Positions 18,390 to 26,731 are shown, counted from the first letter of the stretch. The stretch: DNA of 64,000 bases from Hyunsoonleella jejuensis (GCF_900111025.1 NZ_FOFN01000001.1:186001-250000), one strand, 5' to 3'. The notes: generated by a model not told the origin, from the sequence alone. Numbers and translations: made by a program.

Positions 18390-19361
18390 TTAAACTAGGT
18401 AGAAGAATGTGAATACAAATACCCAAACTAAATCTACAAAGTGCCAATACAATCCTACTTTCTCAACCATTTCATAGCTTTTACGCTTTTCGTATGTGCC
18501 TAATACCACATTAAAGAAGATAATGATATTTATTACCACTCCAGAAAATACGTGGAAACCGTGAAAACCTGTAATAAAGAAAAAGAAGTCAGCAAATAAT
18601 GGCGAACCATATTCATTTACATGAAGGTTAGCACCTTCCACAACCACTTTGCCATTCTTCTTTATTTGCTCTAAAGATTCCGCTCTAGACAAAACCGTTT
18701 TTTCGCCTTCTTCTGTTAATGTTTGCGTTCTAACCAAAATATTAGTATTTGCCTCTAAGCCTTTGTAAACCTCATCAACTGTATATGACGGTAAAGCCCC
18801 TTCTGAAACAAACCACAAACCATTACTGCGCTCATGTTGCGTTCTATCTGTATGAGCGTCGGCAACAGCAAAATCTCTAATTGCTACGCGGTGCCCTTCT
18901 GTATCAACAAACTGTAAAATATTACCACCTTTAGTTTGTACAGCACCATAATCCCCCTTTATAAATGTATTCCATTCCCAAGCCTGAGATCCTACGAAAA
19001 TTAAGCCCCCAATAATGGTTAAAAACATATACAGGGTTACCTTCGACTTATTTAAATGATGACCTGCATCTACGGCTAATACCATGGTTACAGACGACAT
19101 AATAAGTACGAACGTCATAAAAGCCACGTAATACATTGGCGCATCTACGCCATGCAAAAATGGAAAGTGGGTAAATACCTCATCCGCAATAGGCCAAGAA
19201 TCGATAAACTTAAACCTTGAAAATCCGTAGGCCGCTAAAAACCCAGAGAAAGTTAATGCATCGGAAACAATGAAAAACCACATCATCATTTTACCATAAC
19301 TCGCTTTAAGAGGTTGGTTACCTCCGCCCCAAGTTTTGCCTTCTGCTACTACTGTGCTCAT
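18390..19361 (-). CDS. Cytochrome c oxidase subunit III with a long periplasmic-loop insertion
   Basis: 323 residues. Heme-copper oxidase subunit III helices are seen at about 25-50, 75-98, 108-128, 255-283 and 300-323, with the conserved HGFHVFSG motif. About 120 extra hydrophilic residues (132-253) sit between two helices; the plain subunit III encoded upstream has no such insert. Partner subunits I and II are at 53-56 kb. The insertion may contact cytochrome c or the ACIII complex (inference). Confidence 0.9.
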   Translation of the reverse strand: MSTVVAEGKTWGGGNQPLKASYGKMMMWFFIVSDALTFSGFLAAYGFSRFKFIDSWPIADEVFTHFPFLHGVDAPMYYVAFMTFVLIMSSVTMVLAVDAGHHLNKSKVTLYMFLTIIGGLIFVGSQAWEWNTFIKGDYGAVQTKGGNILQFVDTEGHRVAIRDFAVADAHTDRTQHERSNGLWFVSEGALPSYTVDEVYKGLEANTNILVRTQTLTEEGEKTVLSRAESLEQIKKNGKVVVEGANLHVNEYGSPLFADFFFFITGFHGFHVFSGVVINIIIFFNVVLGTYEKRKSYEMVEKVGLYWHFVDLVWVFVFTFFYLV

Positions 19362-19489
19362 ATATAATGGTTGTTATTTAAAAGTTGGACAAAAATAATC
19401 ATTTTATTTATCTAACGAAATATCGCGCTCTAAAAATTAAAAACTCATTAATTTCATTTTGGGGATTACCCTCTTATACTTCCACAAGC

Positions 19490-19590
19490 TCAGTACAGGT
19501 GTCGGATTGGGCTTTTCGTTTGTAGTTTTGGTTCGATGCTTATCTCGCCAAAAGCTACCGCTATAATCCCTAACGCGAGCATATATGCCA
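19490..19590 (-). ncRNA. Probable structured RNA resembling the Flavo-1 class
   Basis: In the 271-nt gap between the two subunit III genes. The minus strand reads GCGTTAGGGATTATAGCGG, then a hairpin (GTAG-C-TTTTGG paired with CCAAAACTAC around a loop whose ends CGA/UCG can also pair), then AAAAGCCCAATCCGACACC. GGATT and AATCC close the whole structure. The AGGGAT...AGCGG...GCCC...CCGAC layout fits my memory of the Flavo-1 RNA motif of Flavobacteriia, whose function is unknown. A 68-codon frame also runs through it but looks non-coding. The exact ends are not certain. Confidence 0.55.
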
Positions 19591-19632
19591 CAGTGCTTTT
19601 CATCAAGTACATTCAGGGTTTTTAGCAAGTTA

Positions 19633-20214
19633 TTACCCCACAAAATACAAGAATAAAAACAAATACACCCAAAGTATATCTATAAAATGCCAAAAAGTAG
19701 CTGCCAATTCAAAACCTAATAAATTTCCAATGGTATACTTTTGTTTAAAATGATTATAAATTACTACCAATAAACAAATAAGCCCTACAACCACATGCAA
19801 AATATGCACAAAAGCTATCAAATAAATGTAAGACATGGTTACATTGCTCGTGGGGCCAGTAAAATTATAACCTAAATCTATTATCTCTTGAAATCCTGAA
19901 AACTGATTAAAAATAAATATGATGCCTAAAACTAAAGTAACCAACAGCCATACAGATGTTGCAACGCGGTTTCCTTGTTTAAGAGCGCGTTTTGCTAAAA
20001 TAAAAGTGACACTACTGATAATAATTACCACAGTACTAATAATAAACGCGTCAGGTAATTGGAAACCTTCCACCCAATCTGGTCTAGATCTGCTCACCAA
20101 AAAAGCACTCGTCCATCCGCCAAAACTCATAATTAAAGACACAATACCAAACCAAAGCATCATTTTCTTAGCTCTACTGTTTTTCTCTTGTGGTGTTCCT
20201 TGGGTTAAATCCAT
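19633..20214 (-). CDS. Cytochrome c oxidase subunit III (compact form)
   Basis: 193 residues with five membrane helices and the signature LIAFVHILHVVVGLICLLVV plus ATFWHFIDILWVYLFLFLYF at the end, which mark heme-copper oxidase subunit III. It is 1 nt downstream of ctaB and precedes the longer subunit III. Having two adjacent subunit III genes is common in Flavobacteriia; whether both assemble into one oxidase is not known from sequence. Confidence 0.93.
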   Translation of the reverse strand: MDLTQGTPQEKNSRAKKMMLWFGIVSLIMSFGGWTSAFLVSRSRPDWVEGFQLPDAFIISTVVIIISSVTFILAKRALKQGNRVATSVWLLVTLVLGIIFIFNQFSGFQEIIDLGYNFTGPTSNVTMSYIYLIAFVHILHVVVGLICLLVVIYNHFKQKYTIGNLLGFELAATFWHFIDILWVYLFLFLYFVG

Positions 20215-20215
20215 C

Positions 20216-21109
20216 TTAACTTAAAAATTTATCAATTACATAAACTATTTGTACCAATGTAATGTAAGATACGCTTACCAACATTAGTTGTTTCGCAGCT
20301 TTTTCAGTCATTTGCCTAAATAAACGCACCGCATAATATATCATCCAAAGCCCCAACCCTAAAACTATGATTGCTGCTATCATAGACAATTGTAATCGTC
20401 CGGTAAATCCAAACACAGGAATTATAGAAATTATTACGGTCCAAATGCAATACATAATCGTTTGTACTGCTGTACCTCTATCTTGTTTTCCTGTAGGCAA
20501 CATAAAAAATCCGCCCTTTTTATAATCGTCATACAAAAACCACCCTATAGCCCAAAAATGCGGAAACTGCCAAAAAAATTGTAGTGCAAACAAAGTCCCT
20601 GGTTCAATACCAAAATCGTCTGTAGCCGCAACCCAACCCAACATAAACGGAATAGCTCCAGGAATGGCTCCCACAAACACCGATAAGGGTGTTTTGGTTT
20701 TTAAAGGCGTATAGACACAGGTATATAAAAATATAGAAATAGCACCAAACATGGCTGTTTGTTTATTGATACTATATAAAATAATAATACCTAGTAATGT
20801 AAAAATAGACGAGATAATAAATGCGGTGGTTACACTCATGCGTCCTGCAGGAATTGGTCGGTTTTTAGTGCGATTCATCAAGGCATCCAAATCTTTTTCA
20901 ATAATTTGGTTAAACCCGTTAGAAGCACCAACCATAAAATAACCGCCGAGTGCAAGTAAAATAAGCACTTTAAAATCTACTACCTCAACACCTAGCAAAT
21001 ATCCGGCAAGGGAAGAGAACACCACACTAATAGACAAACGCATTTTAGTAATTTCCTTAAAATCTGAAATCACAGAAGGTGCTGCTACTGAAGTTTTTGA
21101 GTTGCTCAA
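20216..21109 (-). CDS. ctaB: Protoheme IX farnesyltransferase (heme O synthase)
   Basis: UbiA-type prenyltransferase with about nine membrane helices. The two Asp-rich/prenyl-binding motifs are NGFNQIIEKDLDALMNRTKNRP and the YDDYKKGGFFMLP region. It converts heme B to heme O, the precursor of heme A. Start choice: the frame extends to a TTG at 21145, but that TTG lies inside a perfect -7 element (TATCTTTG, 21143-21150), so transcription should begin downstream of it. The next TTG (21109) gives a start LSNSKTSV and about 298 residues. First gene of the oxidase operon. Confidence 0.92.
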   Translation of the reverse strand: MSNSKTSVAAPSVISDFKEITKMRLSISVVFSSLAGYLLGVEVVDFKVLILLALGGYFMVGASNGFNQIIEKDLDALMNRTKNRPIPAGRMSVTTAFIISSIFTLLGIIILYSINKQTAMFGAISIFLYTCVYTPLKTKTPLSVFVGAIPGAIPFMLGWVAATDDFGIEPGTLFALQFFWQFPHFWAIGWFLYDDYKKGGFFMLPTGKQDRGTAVQTIMYCIWTVIISIIPVFGFTGRLQLSMIAAIIVLGLGLWMIYYAVRLFRQMTEKAAKQLMLVSVSYITLVQIVYVIDKFLS

Positions 21110-21142
21110 GGCTATATTCTTAATCGCTTTAATTTGCGAGTG

Positions 21143-21173
21143 CAAAGATACTCTATAAAACCAATTTCCACAA
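21143..21173 (-). promoter_or_regulatory. Bacteroidota-type promoter of the ctaB-oxidase operon
   Basis: TTG at 21171-21173, 20-nt spacer, TATCTTTG at 21143-21150 (minus strand), followed by CAC. This matches TTTG/TTG - N17-23 - TAnnTTTG and places the transcript start near 21136, about 27 nt before the proposed TTG start codon. Confidence 0.7.
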
Positions 21174-21225
21174 TGTTAGATTCATTTTTAATATCTTTAA
21201 CACATAGTGACCTAATCCAAAGCCC

Positions 21226-22095
21226 ATGTTAATTTCAAAATCGATTCCTGCCCTATTTTTCGTTTTAATCAGCTTATCATATAACGCACAATCTCGTTTT
21301 GATAAGGTAACTATAGAAACTATTAAACTTACCGATAACACCTATATGCTTGTTGGCGCGGGCGGAAACATAGGTGTCTCTATTGGAGAGGATGGCATTT
21401 TAATTATAGATAACCAATTTGCACCTTTAACAGATAAAATTGTAGCCGCATTAAAAATCCTAAGCGATAAACCCGTGAAAATTGTAATGAATACGCATCA
21501 TCATGGTGATCATACTGGAGGGAATGAAAACTTTGGAAACCTAGGAGCTACTATTATGGCTCACGATAATGTAAAAAAACGACTTAAAGAAAAAAGTCCA
21601 GCAATCGCGCTACCTGTTATTACCTTTAATGATAAACTTACTGTACAAATGAATGGTGAAGCCGTTATGGTAATTCATGTGGATAATGCACATACCGATG
21701 GTGATGCATTATTATATTTTACAGAAAGCAATGTGCTACATACAGGCGATACTTATTTTAATGGGCGCTATCCTTATATGGATTTAAAATCTGGCGGTAG
21801 TGTTGATGGTTACATCAACGCAGTAAAAACAGGATTAATGCTAATTGATGAAAACACTAAAATAATTCCCGGACATGGCGAATTATCTAATAAAACTGAA
21901 TATGAAACCTTTTTAAAAATGCTTGAAACATTAAAAGCTAATGTTATGGCTGAAATTAAAAAAGGGAAAACGGAAGATGAAGTGGCATCTAACACTGAAA
22001 TCACAAAAACCTATGATGACTTAGATTATGGCTGTTGTTATATTAAGTCTGAAAAGATTAGGAGGACGATTTATAGGAGTTTGAAGAAGAAATGA
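21226..22095 (+). CDS. Secreted metallo-beta-lactamase-fold hydrolase
   Basis: 289 residues with a signal peptide (cleavage near YNAQ). The MBL metal site is HHHGDH (His91, His93, Asp95, His96), with later ligands in NAHTDGDALLYF, LHTGDTYF and PGHGE. The GIL-IIDNQFAPL strand precedes it as in the periplasmic class related to quinoprotein-linked MBL proteins. The substrate cannot be inferred; the absence of a clear class B1-B3 layout argues against calling it a beta-lactamase. Divergent from ctaB; a TATCTTTA upstream may be its -7 element. Confidence 0.88.
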   Translation: MLISKSIPALFFVLISLSYNAQSRFDKVTIETIKLTDNTYMLVGAGGNIGVSIGEDGILIIDNQFAPLTDKIVAALKILSDKPVKIVMNTHHHGDHTGGNENFGNLGATIMAHDNVKKRLKEKSPAIALPVITFNDKLTVQMNGEAVMVIHVDNAHTDGDALLYFTESNVLHTGDTYFNGRYPYMDLKSGGSVDGYINAVKTGLMLIDENTKIIPGHGELSNKTEYETFLKMLETLKANVMAEIKKGKTEDEVASNTEITKTYDDLDYGCCYIKSEKIRRTIYRSLKKK

Positions 22096-22136
22096 ATAAG
22101 ATTCCTGCTTCAATAGAAATATCTTAATTATCTTTT

Positions 22137-22164
22137 GCTAGCGCTCGTTTGTAACGAGTGCCGT
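22137..22164. repeat. REP palindrome, left arm of the RAYT element
   Basis: A 28-nt unit that is the exact reverse complement of the unit at 22798-22825. Within it GCGCTCGTT and AACGAGTGC pair around TGT, so each unit forms its own REP-type hairpin (one G-U pair). Confidence 0.85.
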
Positions 22165-22189
22165 TCCATACGCTTAAAGTAAAACTAGC

Positions 22190-22756
22190 CTAAAAACCAG
22201 TACTATCAATCTCTAAAATAGTAGCGTCATCCTGAAAGTTTCTAGCACTTGAGTATTTCCAGTCTTCTGGATTTGTTACAAATCCATTAACTACTGGGTT
22301 GTTGTGTATATAATCTATCTTTTGCTGTATCACCGACGTACTCCATAATTCAATTGGTTTATTATGATGTTGCCAAAACTGATACTTTGTAACATTGCCT
22401 TGTTTTTTTCCTGCACGCTCAAACATCCACAATAGCCATTCTTTTCTACTTTCCTGCGGATGGGTTTTTATCGCCTCTATTATTTTTTTTGCGGTATGCT
22501 TTTTAAAGTCTCGCAATAATTCCATGGGCTTGTCATGGCTAGACCTGAATACAAAATGTAAGTGACTGGGCATAAAACAATAAGCATACAACTCCAAGCC
22601 CTTTTCTGCCCTACAATGATTTACACTATCAATAAGTATATTAAAATAAATTTGCCTTATAAACACATCTATCCAATTTACCGTAGCAAAACTTACAAAG
22701 TACAAACCAGAAGGATTATGAAACTTATATTTTCTGCTCATGCACCTAAAATACAA
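22190..22756 (-). mobile_element. REP-associated tyrosine transposase (RAYT, IS200-like Y1 family)
   Basis: 188 residues encoding a Y1-type single-strand transposase: MPSHLHFVF gives the His-hydrophobic-His metal motif (His65, His67), with the probable nucleophile Tyr125 in KYQFWQ, and the C-terminal YIHNNPVVNGFV region typical of RAYTs. RAYT proteins cut and join single-stranded REP hairpins and are thought to spread REP sequences. The gene is intact and enclosed by two 28-bp perfect inverted REP units. The first in-frame ATG is used; MSRKYKFH (sixth codon) is an equally good start. Confidence 0.93.
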
Positions 22757-22797
22757 AATGTAATTAATGTACTATTACTTTGCTCTTATTTACTATG

Positions 22798-22825
22798 ACG
22801 GCACTCGTTACAAACGAGCGCTAGC
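22798..22825. repeat. REP palindrome, right arm of the RAYT element
   Basis: Exact reverse complement of the unit at 22137-22164, 42 nt beyond the RAYT start. Together they make a 689-bp inverted-repeat cassette. Confidence 0.85.
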
Positions 22826-22827
22826 GG

Positions 22828-22900
22828 GGGATTTTTAGATTAAATGTTTATAAAATGTTTAATTTGATATGGGAATGGTTTTGTGGCAGCAAAACCATTC
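22828..22900. repeat. Duplicated 3' region with hairpin, copy 1
   Basis: Holds GATTTTTAGATTAAATGTTT, TTAATTTGATATGGGAATGG and a strong stem GAATGGTTTTG / CAAAACCATTC followed by T6 on the plus strand. Nearly the same sequence follows the second, broken lipoprotein gene (23599-23673), so the two genes were duplicated with their downstream region. It may serve as terminator for the lipoprotein gene, although the T-tract is on the opposite side. Confidence 0.65.
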
Positions 22901-22904
22901 TTTT

Positions 22905-23471
22905 TTATTTGGAATAGGGCATATCAAAACGGCCCTCTCGTATTTCTACAATGTCTTCACCATCAAGATGGTTTACCGCATCAAACCAAAATGTTCCTGA
23001 AATATTCTGTTCGGATTCATCTAAATGCGTAATTATTATTTCCCCTTGTTGAATTGAGTTTGTAAAATAATCACTACCTGTAAAAACATCTACAGAACTG
23101 GAGTATTCCCCCCCTCCCTTAAAATCACCATCGTTTAAGGCGTTCTTATCTAGTATTATTATTTGATTTTCACTTAATTCCATACGCAATACACCTATGC
23201 TTAAGCCTTTCATGGACTGACCTTTTTTATTTGAAAACGATAACCCAAAAAAGTACTCTCCATCAATCAACTGGTAAAATGCACTTTTTACAGGGCCCGC
23301 TAATGGGCTCCCTTTAGGTAGTAAAGCTTCGCCGTTTACCAAGCACCCAATTGTGTTTGCTCCAGTTTGTGTGGCAGGAGGGAGTTGGTCTATAGGGTTT
23401 GTTGAAGTGTCATCGTTATTATTGCAGGCATTTAAAGCCATAACCAATAGTAATAAAAGTATCTTTTTCAT
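22905..23471 (-). CDS. DUF6252-like lipoprotein (intact copy)
   Basis: 188 residues with a lipobox (VMALNAC, Cys16), an Asp/Asn/Thr linker, then LPPATQTGANTIGCLVNGE, a pattern shared by a large family of Bacteroidota lipoproteins. The ending SGTFWFDAVN...IREGRFDM is also conserved in the neighbouring broken paralogue. Expected on the outer membrane or cell surface; function unknown. The nearby paralogue shows local tandem duplication. Confidence 0.8.
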   Translation of the reverse strand: MKKILLLLLVMALNACNNNDDTSTNPIDQLPPATQTGANTIGCLVNGEALLPKGSPLAGPVKSAFYQLIDGEYFFGLSFSNKKGQSMKGLSIGVLRMELSENQIIILDKNALNDGDFKGGGEYSSSVDVFTGSDYFTNSIQQGEIIITHLDESEQNISGTFWFDAVNHLDGEDIVEIREGRFDMPYSK

Positions 23472-23598
23472 AGTATTTTGTATTTATTGTAAATGTAAGT
23501 AATATCCTTAAAGATAGTGTTGTGGTAAACCCGTAAATCGTATTGTCCTTTTGTTAAATTCGATATGGCGCACATTGTAATAGTTTTCATAAATTTGT

Positions 23599-23673
23599 GC
23601 GATTTTTAGATTAAATGTTTAATTTGATATGGGAATGGTTTTGTTGGCGCAAAACGGTTCTGCTATTTATATG
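23599..23673. repeat. Duplicated 3' region with hairpin, copy 2
   Basis: Carries the same run as copy 1 (GATTTTTAGATTAAATGTTT, AATTTGATATGGGAATGGTTTTG) with the hairpin GAATGGTTTTG / CAAAACGGTTC, one mismatch in the stem. It follows the broken lipoprotein gene. Confidence 0.65.
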
Positions 23674-23675
23674 GT

Positions 23676-24220
23676 TTATTGAGTGAATTTCATATCAAAA
23701 CGACCTTCTCGTATTTCGTGTATTATACCTCTATGATCCTCTACATCAAACCAGAAAGTCCCCGATATTATATTCTTATCTAAATCTAACTTGGTTATTA
23801 ACAGTTCGCCTTGGTAATCATCATTTGTATAACTAAATATACCAGCAAAAGCATAGGCGCCCGATGCTTTTGCTGGTATATTTTTCTCAAAATTTACATT
23901 TCCTGTTCAGAGACTTCCAAAGAATTTGTAACTATACCTATTAGAATAGAATGATTGTCAGAATTTCTTCTATTCCCTTGTATAGCTAAATAATATCCCC
24001 CATTTACAAATTGATATACTGCATCATTGGTTAATTGCCCTCGACCAGGCAAAAAGGCCTCTCCATCTAAAAGACACCCAAAGGTATTCGCTCCCGTTTG
24101 GGTGGCAGGAGGTAATTTGTCTATGGGATTGGTTGGGGTGTCATCATCGTCTTTACAACTTGTGGTGCTTAAAAGCATTAGGCTTAACATTAATAGTGTA
24201 AATGTGCTTAACTTTTTCAT
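23676..24220 (-). pseudogene. DUF6252-like lipoprotein, frameshifted paralogue
   Basis: The first part (108 codons: lipobox STTSC at Cys22, then LPPATQTGANTFGCLLDGE) ends in a stop at 23894 just after SLEVSEQEM. Shifting frame by one at that point restores the rest of the family: GNVNFEKNIPAKASG, then GELLITKLDLDKNIISGTFW and EIREGRFDMKFTQ before a TAA. Compared with the intact neighbour the middle is about eight residues shorter, so a small deletion or a 1-nt change is likely. Just past the shift lies a 20-bp perfect palindrome. Could be a sequencing error; coverage would tell. Confidence 0.8.
23835..23883. repeat. 20-bp perfect palindrome inside the lipoprotein pseudogene
   Basis: Left arm 23835-23854, right arm 23864-23883, loop AGGCGCCCG. 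The core is ACCAGCAAAAGCAT and its complement. It lies about 10 nt beyond the frameshift and encodes NIPAKASGAYAFAGIF in the restored frame. Confidence 0.9.
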
Positions 24221-24554
24221 AGGTTTATTTTTTTTGATTTCAATATTTTAAACTGTTTTTTTATTGAAAGAAGTTAAGGGTTTAAATATGCAGTAGAGAG
24301 ATTTTACATATTCACTAAACCAAAAAAACAGTGCTTTTTTTAAACGTAGTAAATATACTTAAACAAGTATCGTAATTTTATGACAAAAATCAGTTTAAAG
24401 ATGTATTAACCTTTTTTTGATAATAATTTAAATGCCTATAATGGGAAAATGTAGTTTTTAATAGAAAAGAGATTCCTCATTTCGCAGGAATAACGATAGA
24501 TGAGATGCTGAAACAAGTTCAGCATGACAATAGCAATTCGCTATATTAAGAACT
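24221..24554. other. Intergenic region of 334 bp
   Basis: No coding sequence seen. A/T-rich for the first 240 nt, the likely promoter region of the lipoprotein gene (reading left). Its end holds a dispersed repeat with a stem-loop (separate entry). Confidence 0.6.
24504..24530. repeat. Dispersed stem-loop repeat, copy 1
   Basis: ATGCTGAA and TTCAGCAT pair around ACAAG, followed by GACAA. It differs from the copy at 44665-44691 by one loop base. It lies 3' of remB. Confidence 0.75.
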
Positions 24555-26657
24555 CTAATTATCAAAATACCAATTAAACAAATCGGTACGAATACCAAAA
24601 TTTAACCAAAACGTATTATTTTTAAATGTATTGGTAGTAGTGGCATCTGGATTAAAATTTCTAAAGGTAATGTCTGTAAATATCTTAAGGTTTGATGCTG
24701 GATTTATCAAATAACCGCCTTGTAAGTTACCATAGAACGTTTTTGTTTTTATGCCTTGCCCTATTTCAACCCCAGAGTCAAAAGGTCTATCGCCTTCAAC
24801 ACGATAAATATCTCCGCCATAATTAAAGTTATCAGTACCATCATTAAAATCAAACCCTCTGGTACCAAAAATAAATCTAGCATCGGCAAACCATCGGTTA
24901 AGACGATATCGACCAATAAATACTGCTTCACTAAAATTAGCACCCCATAAATGTGCCACAGGTTGATTGTTATGCCCATAATTCAACACAATAGTATTAT
25001 GAGAATACGTATACGGCCTTACGCGGTTTAACTCAAATTGCAAGAATAAATTATCTACATTAAAGGCATTATAATATTTAACACCTAACTGAAATCCAAA
25101 CTTATTTTTCCAACTTTTGTTACCAGCTCTAACATCACCTAAAGAAAATTCATCTAAGATAAACTGTCCGTAAGCATTAACATTATCACTAAATTTATAC
25201 TTAGCCGATGCTCCTAATAACGCATTACCAGCATCTTGTCCAGTTTCAAATTCTATAGCGCGATAAAATATGATAGGATTTAAATAGTTAACATCAAAAC
25301 CTCGGTTGTTGCTATTAGTCCACAATACAGACTCAAAGAACCCTAAATTAAGACGCTTTGAAACATTCCAACTTAAATAATGATTGGCGATATACTTCGT
25401 TAAAAAAGCGCCATCTTCTTTTACCTCTGGCCTAACGTCGCGCATCCACATAAAAGTATTGGTGTACTTAATCTTCCAAAAATTCGTATTTAATTTTAAA
25501 AATGGATGTGGACTCGTTACATCACTTAAAAATAAAGATCGGTAGCCATCACCTATAAAGTTTTTGCCGTGACCGAACTGTACATTCAAAAATTTAGCTG
25601 GTGAATACGACAAATACGCCTCAGCCACTGGGTAATCATAACCGTCTGTTTTAAATCGTTTTGAAACACCTCTTCCCGGAACTATAGGTTCGGAATCTGA
25701 TGCTTTAATGCTTTCAATATACCTATTCACGTAATCAGCAAAACGCCCTTGACTTTCAAAAATGCTGGTGTAAAAGTTGAACTTTTTACCTAAACCACCT
25801 TGTACCAAAACGCCCCTTGTATTATTGTAAGTGCTTCCTCCTTCTGAATCGGTACCCGATTGCAAATCAAAAATAGGATCAACTGTAAACCAATAGTCTT
25901 TGCCTTGCAATTGCACCAAATGCTCATTCCACAGTTTTTTTCCAGCCCAAGTTTCTACATCTTTTGTTAGTGCTTTTCGTTCTGCCTCAAAATCGTAATA
26001 TTTTGAAACATCTTCGTATAAGAAAGGTTTTTGAGCTGTATGGCTATTGGTGCCAACAAGATTCATAGCATGATCAAATCGTGTGTAATCGCTATGGGTA
26101 AATTGAATATTTAATTGACTAGATAATTGTTTATTGGTAAAGGCTGTTAAGGTTTTGTTTACGCTATCAAACTCTTGCTTAGCGGCTGCTTCCTGCTCCA
26201 AGATTGCATTATCTTTTGCCAAATCTTTTGAAGATGCCAATTTAAAATCTTCCAAAGGAATTCTTATGGGTATAGCATATTGTTTGAACGTTTTTCTTCC
26301 GCTGTAGGTAGCAGGTGCTATTTTAGGAAACAATGTAAACACGCGTTTTGTCTCAACTTTTAATTCATCATACAGCGCATCAACATACATTACCCTAAAG
26401 CTACCTGTAGTATCTACTTCAAAAAGCACTACTACTTCGCCAATATAATCGTCATCAATTACCTTTTGAGGAACTTTAAAATTCTCTTTAATCATGTTCA
26501 AGACATTTTTATCGAAACAATTTTGGAGAGAGTCTATTTTTGCATTGGCACACTCTGGAAATACAGGTGGTTTTTCATAAAGATTGGTGTCTTGACAAAA
26601 AACCGCATATTGTGTTAAAAACAGAAGAAGGGCAACAAATTGCTTCATATACTTCAT
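24555..26657 (-). CDS. remB: Gliding motility protein RemB-like outer-membrane protein with TonB-C-like N-terminal domain
   Basis: About 700 residues. The frame opens further up (26696), but the signal peptide starts at MKYMKQFVALLLFL, so 26657 (or 26648) is preferred. After cleavage at VFCQ come PPVFPECANAKIDSLQNC and a domain (to about residue 140) with GEVVVLFEVDTTGSF, which resembles the TonB C-terminal domain. A helical linker follows, then a large beta-barrel region rich in aromatic strands (about 210-700). It resembles flavobacterial RemB, needed for full gliding. The remB name is from memory of the family, not a search. Two tonB genes follow upstream. Confidence 0.72.
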   Translation of the reverse strand: MKYMKQFVALLLFLTQYAVFCQDTNLYEKPPVFPECANAKIDSLQNCFDKNVLNMIKENFKVPQKVIDDDYIGEVVVLFEVDTTGSFRVMYVDALYDELKVETKRVFTLFPKIAPATYSGRKTFKQYAIPIRIPLEDFKLASSKDLAKDNAILEQEAAAKQEFDSVNKTLTAFTNKQLSSQLNIQFTHSDYTRFDHAMNLVGTNSHTAQKPFLYEDVSKYYDFEAERKALTKDVETWAGKKLWNEHLVQLQGKDYWFTVDPIFDLQSGTDSEGGSTYNNTRGVLVQGGLGKKFNFYTSIFESQGRFADYVNRYIESIKASDSEPIVPGRGVSKRFKTDGYDYPVAEAYLSYSPAKFLNVQFGHGKNFIGDGYRSLFLSDVTSPHPFLKLNTNFWKIKYTNTFMWMRDVRPEVKEDGAFLTKYIANHYLSWNVSKRLNLGFFESVLWTNSNNRGFDVNYLNPIIFYRAIEFETGQDAGNALLGASAKYKFSDNVNAYGQFILDEFSLGDVRAGNKSWKNKFGFQLGVKYYNAFNVDNLFLQFELNRVRPYTYSHNTIVLNYGHNNQPVAHLWGANFSEAVFIGRYRLNRWFADARFIFGTRGFDFNDGTDNFNYGGDIYRVEGDRPFDSGVEIGQGIKTKTFYGNLQGGYLINPASNLKIFTDITFRNFNPDATTTNTFKNNTFWLNFGIRTDLFNWYFDN

Positions 26658-26731
26658 ATAATGGATATGATTACATTTTGGACTGAAAGATAGCATATTT
26701 TATTAAGATAGCTTGCCATTGTATTACACAT

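Noticed and set aside
19437-19643. A 68-codon reading frame between the two subunit III genes
   Set aside because: Its composition is unlike its neighbours, it has no recognisable protein pattern, and it coincides with the structured RNA; its start also overlaps the next subunit III gene.
21153-21341. A small minus-strand frame upstream of ctaB
   Set aside because: It overlaps the start of the metallo-beta-lactamase-fold gene and the ctaB promoter; no protein pattern.
22840-22900. Calling the GAATGGTTTTG hairpin a simple terminator for the lipoprotein gene
   Set aside because: The T-tract follows the stem on the plus strand, where no gene ends nearby; the region is better described as part of a duplicated unit.
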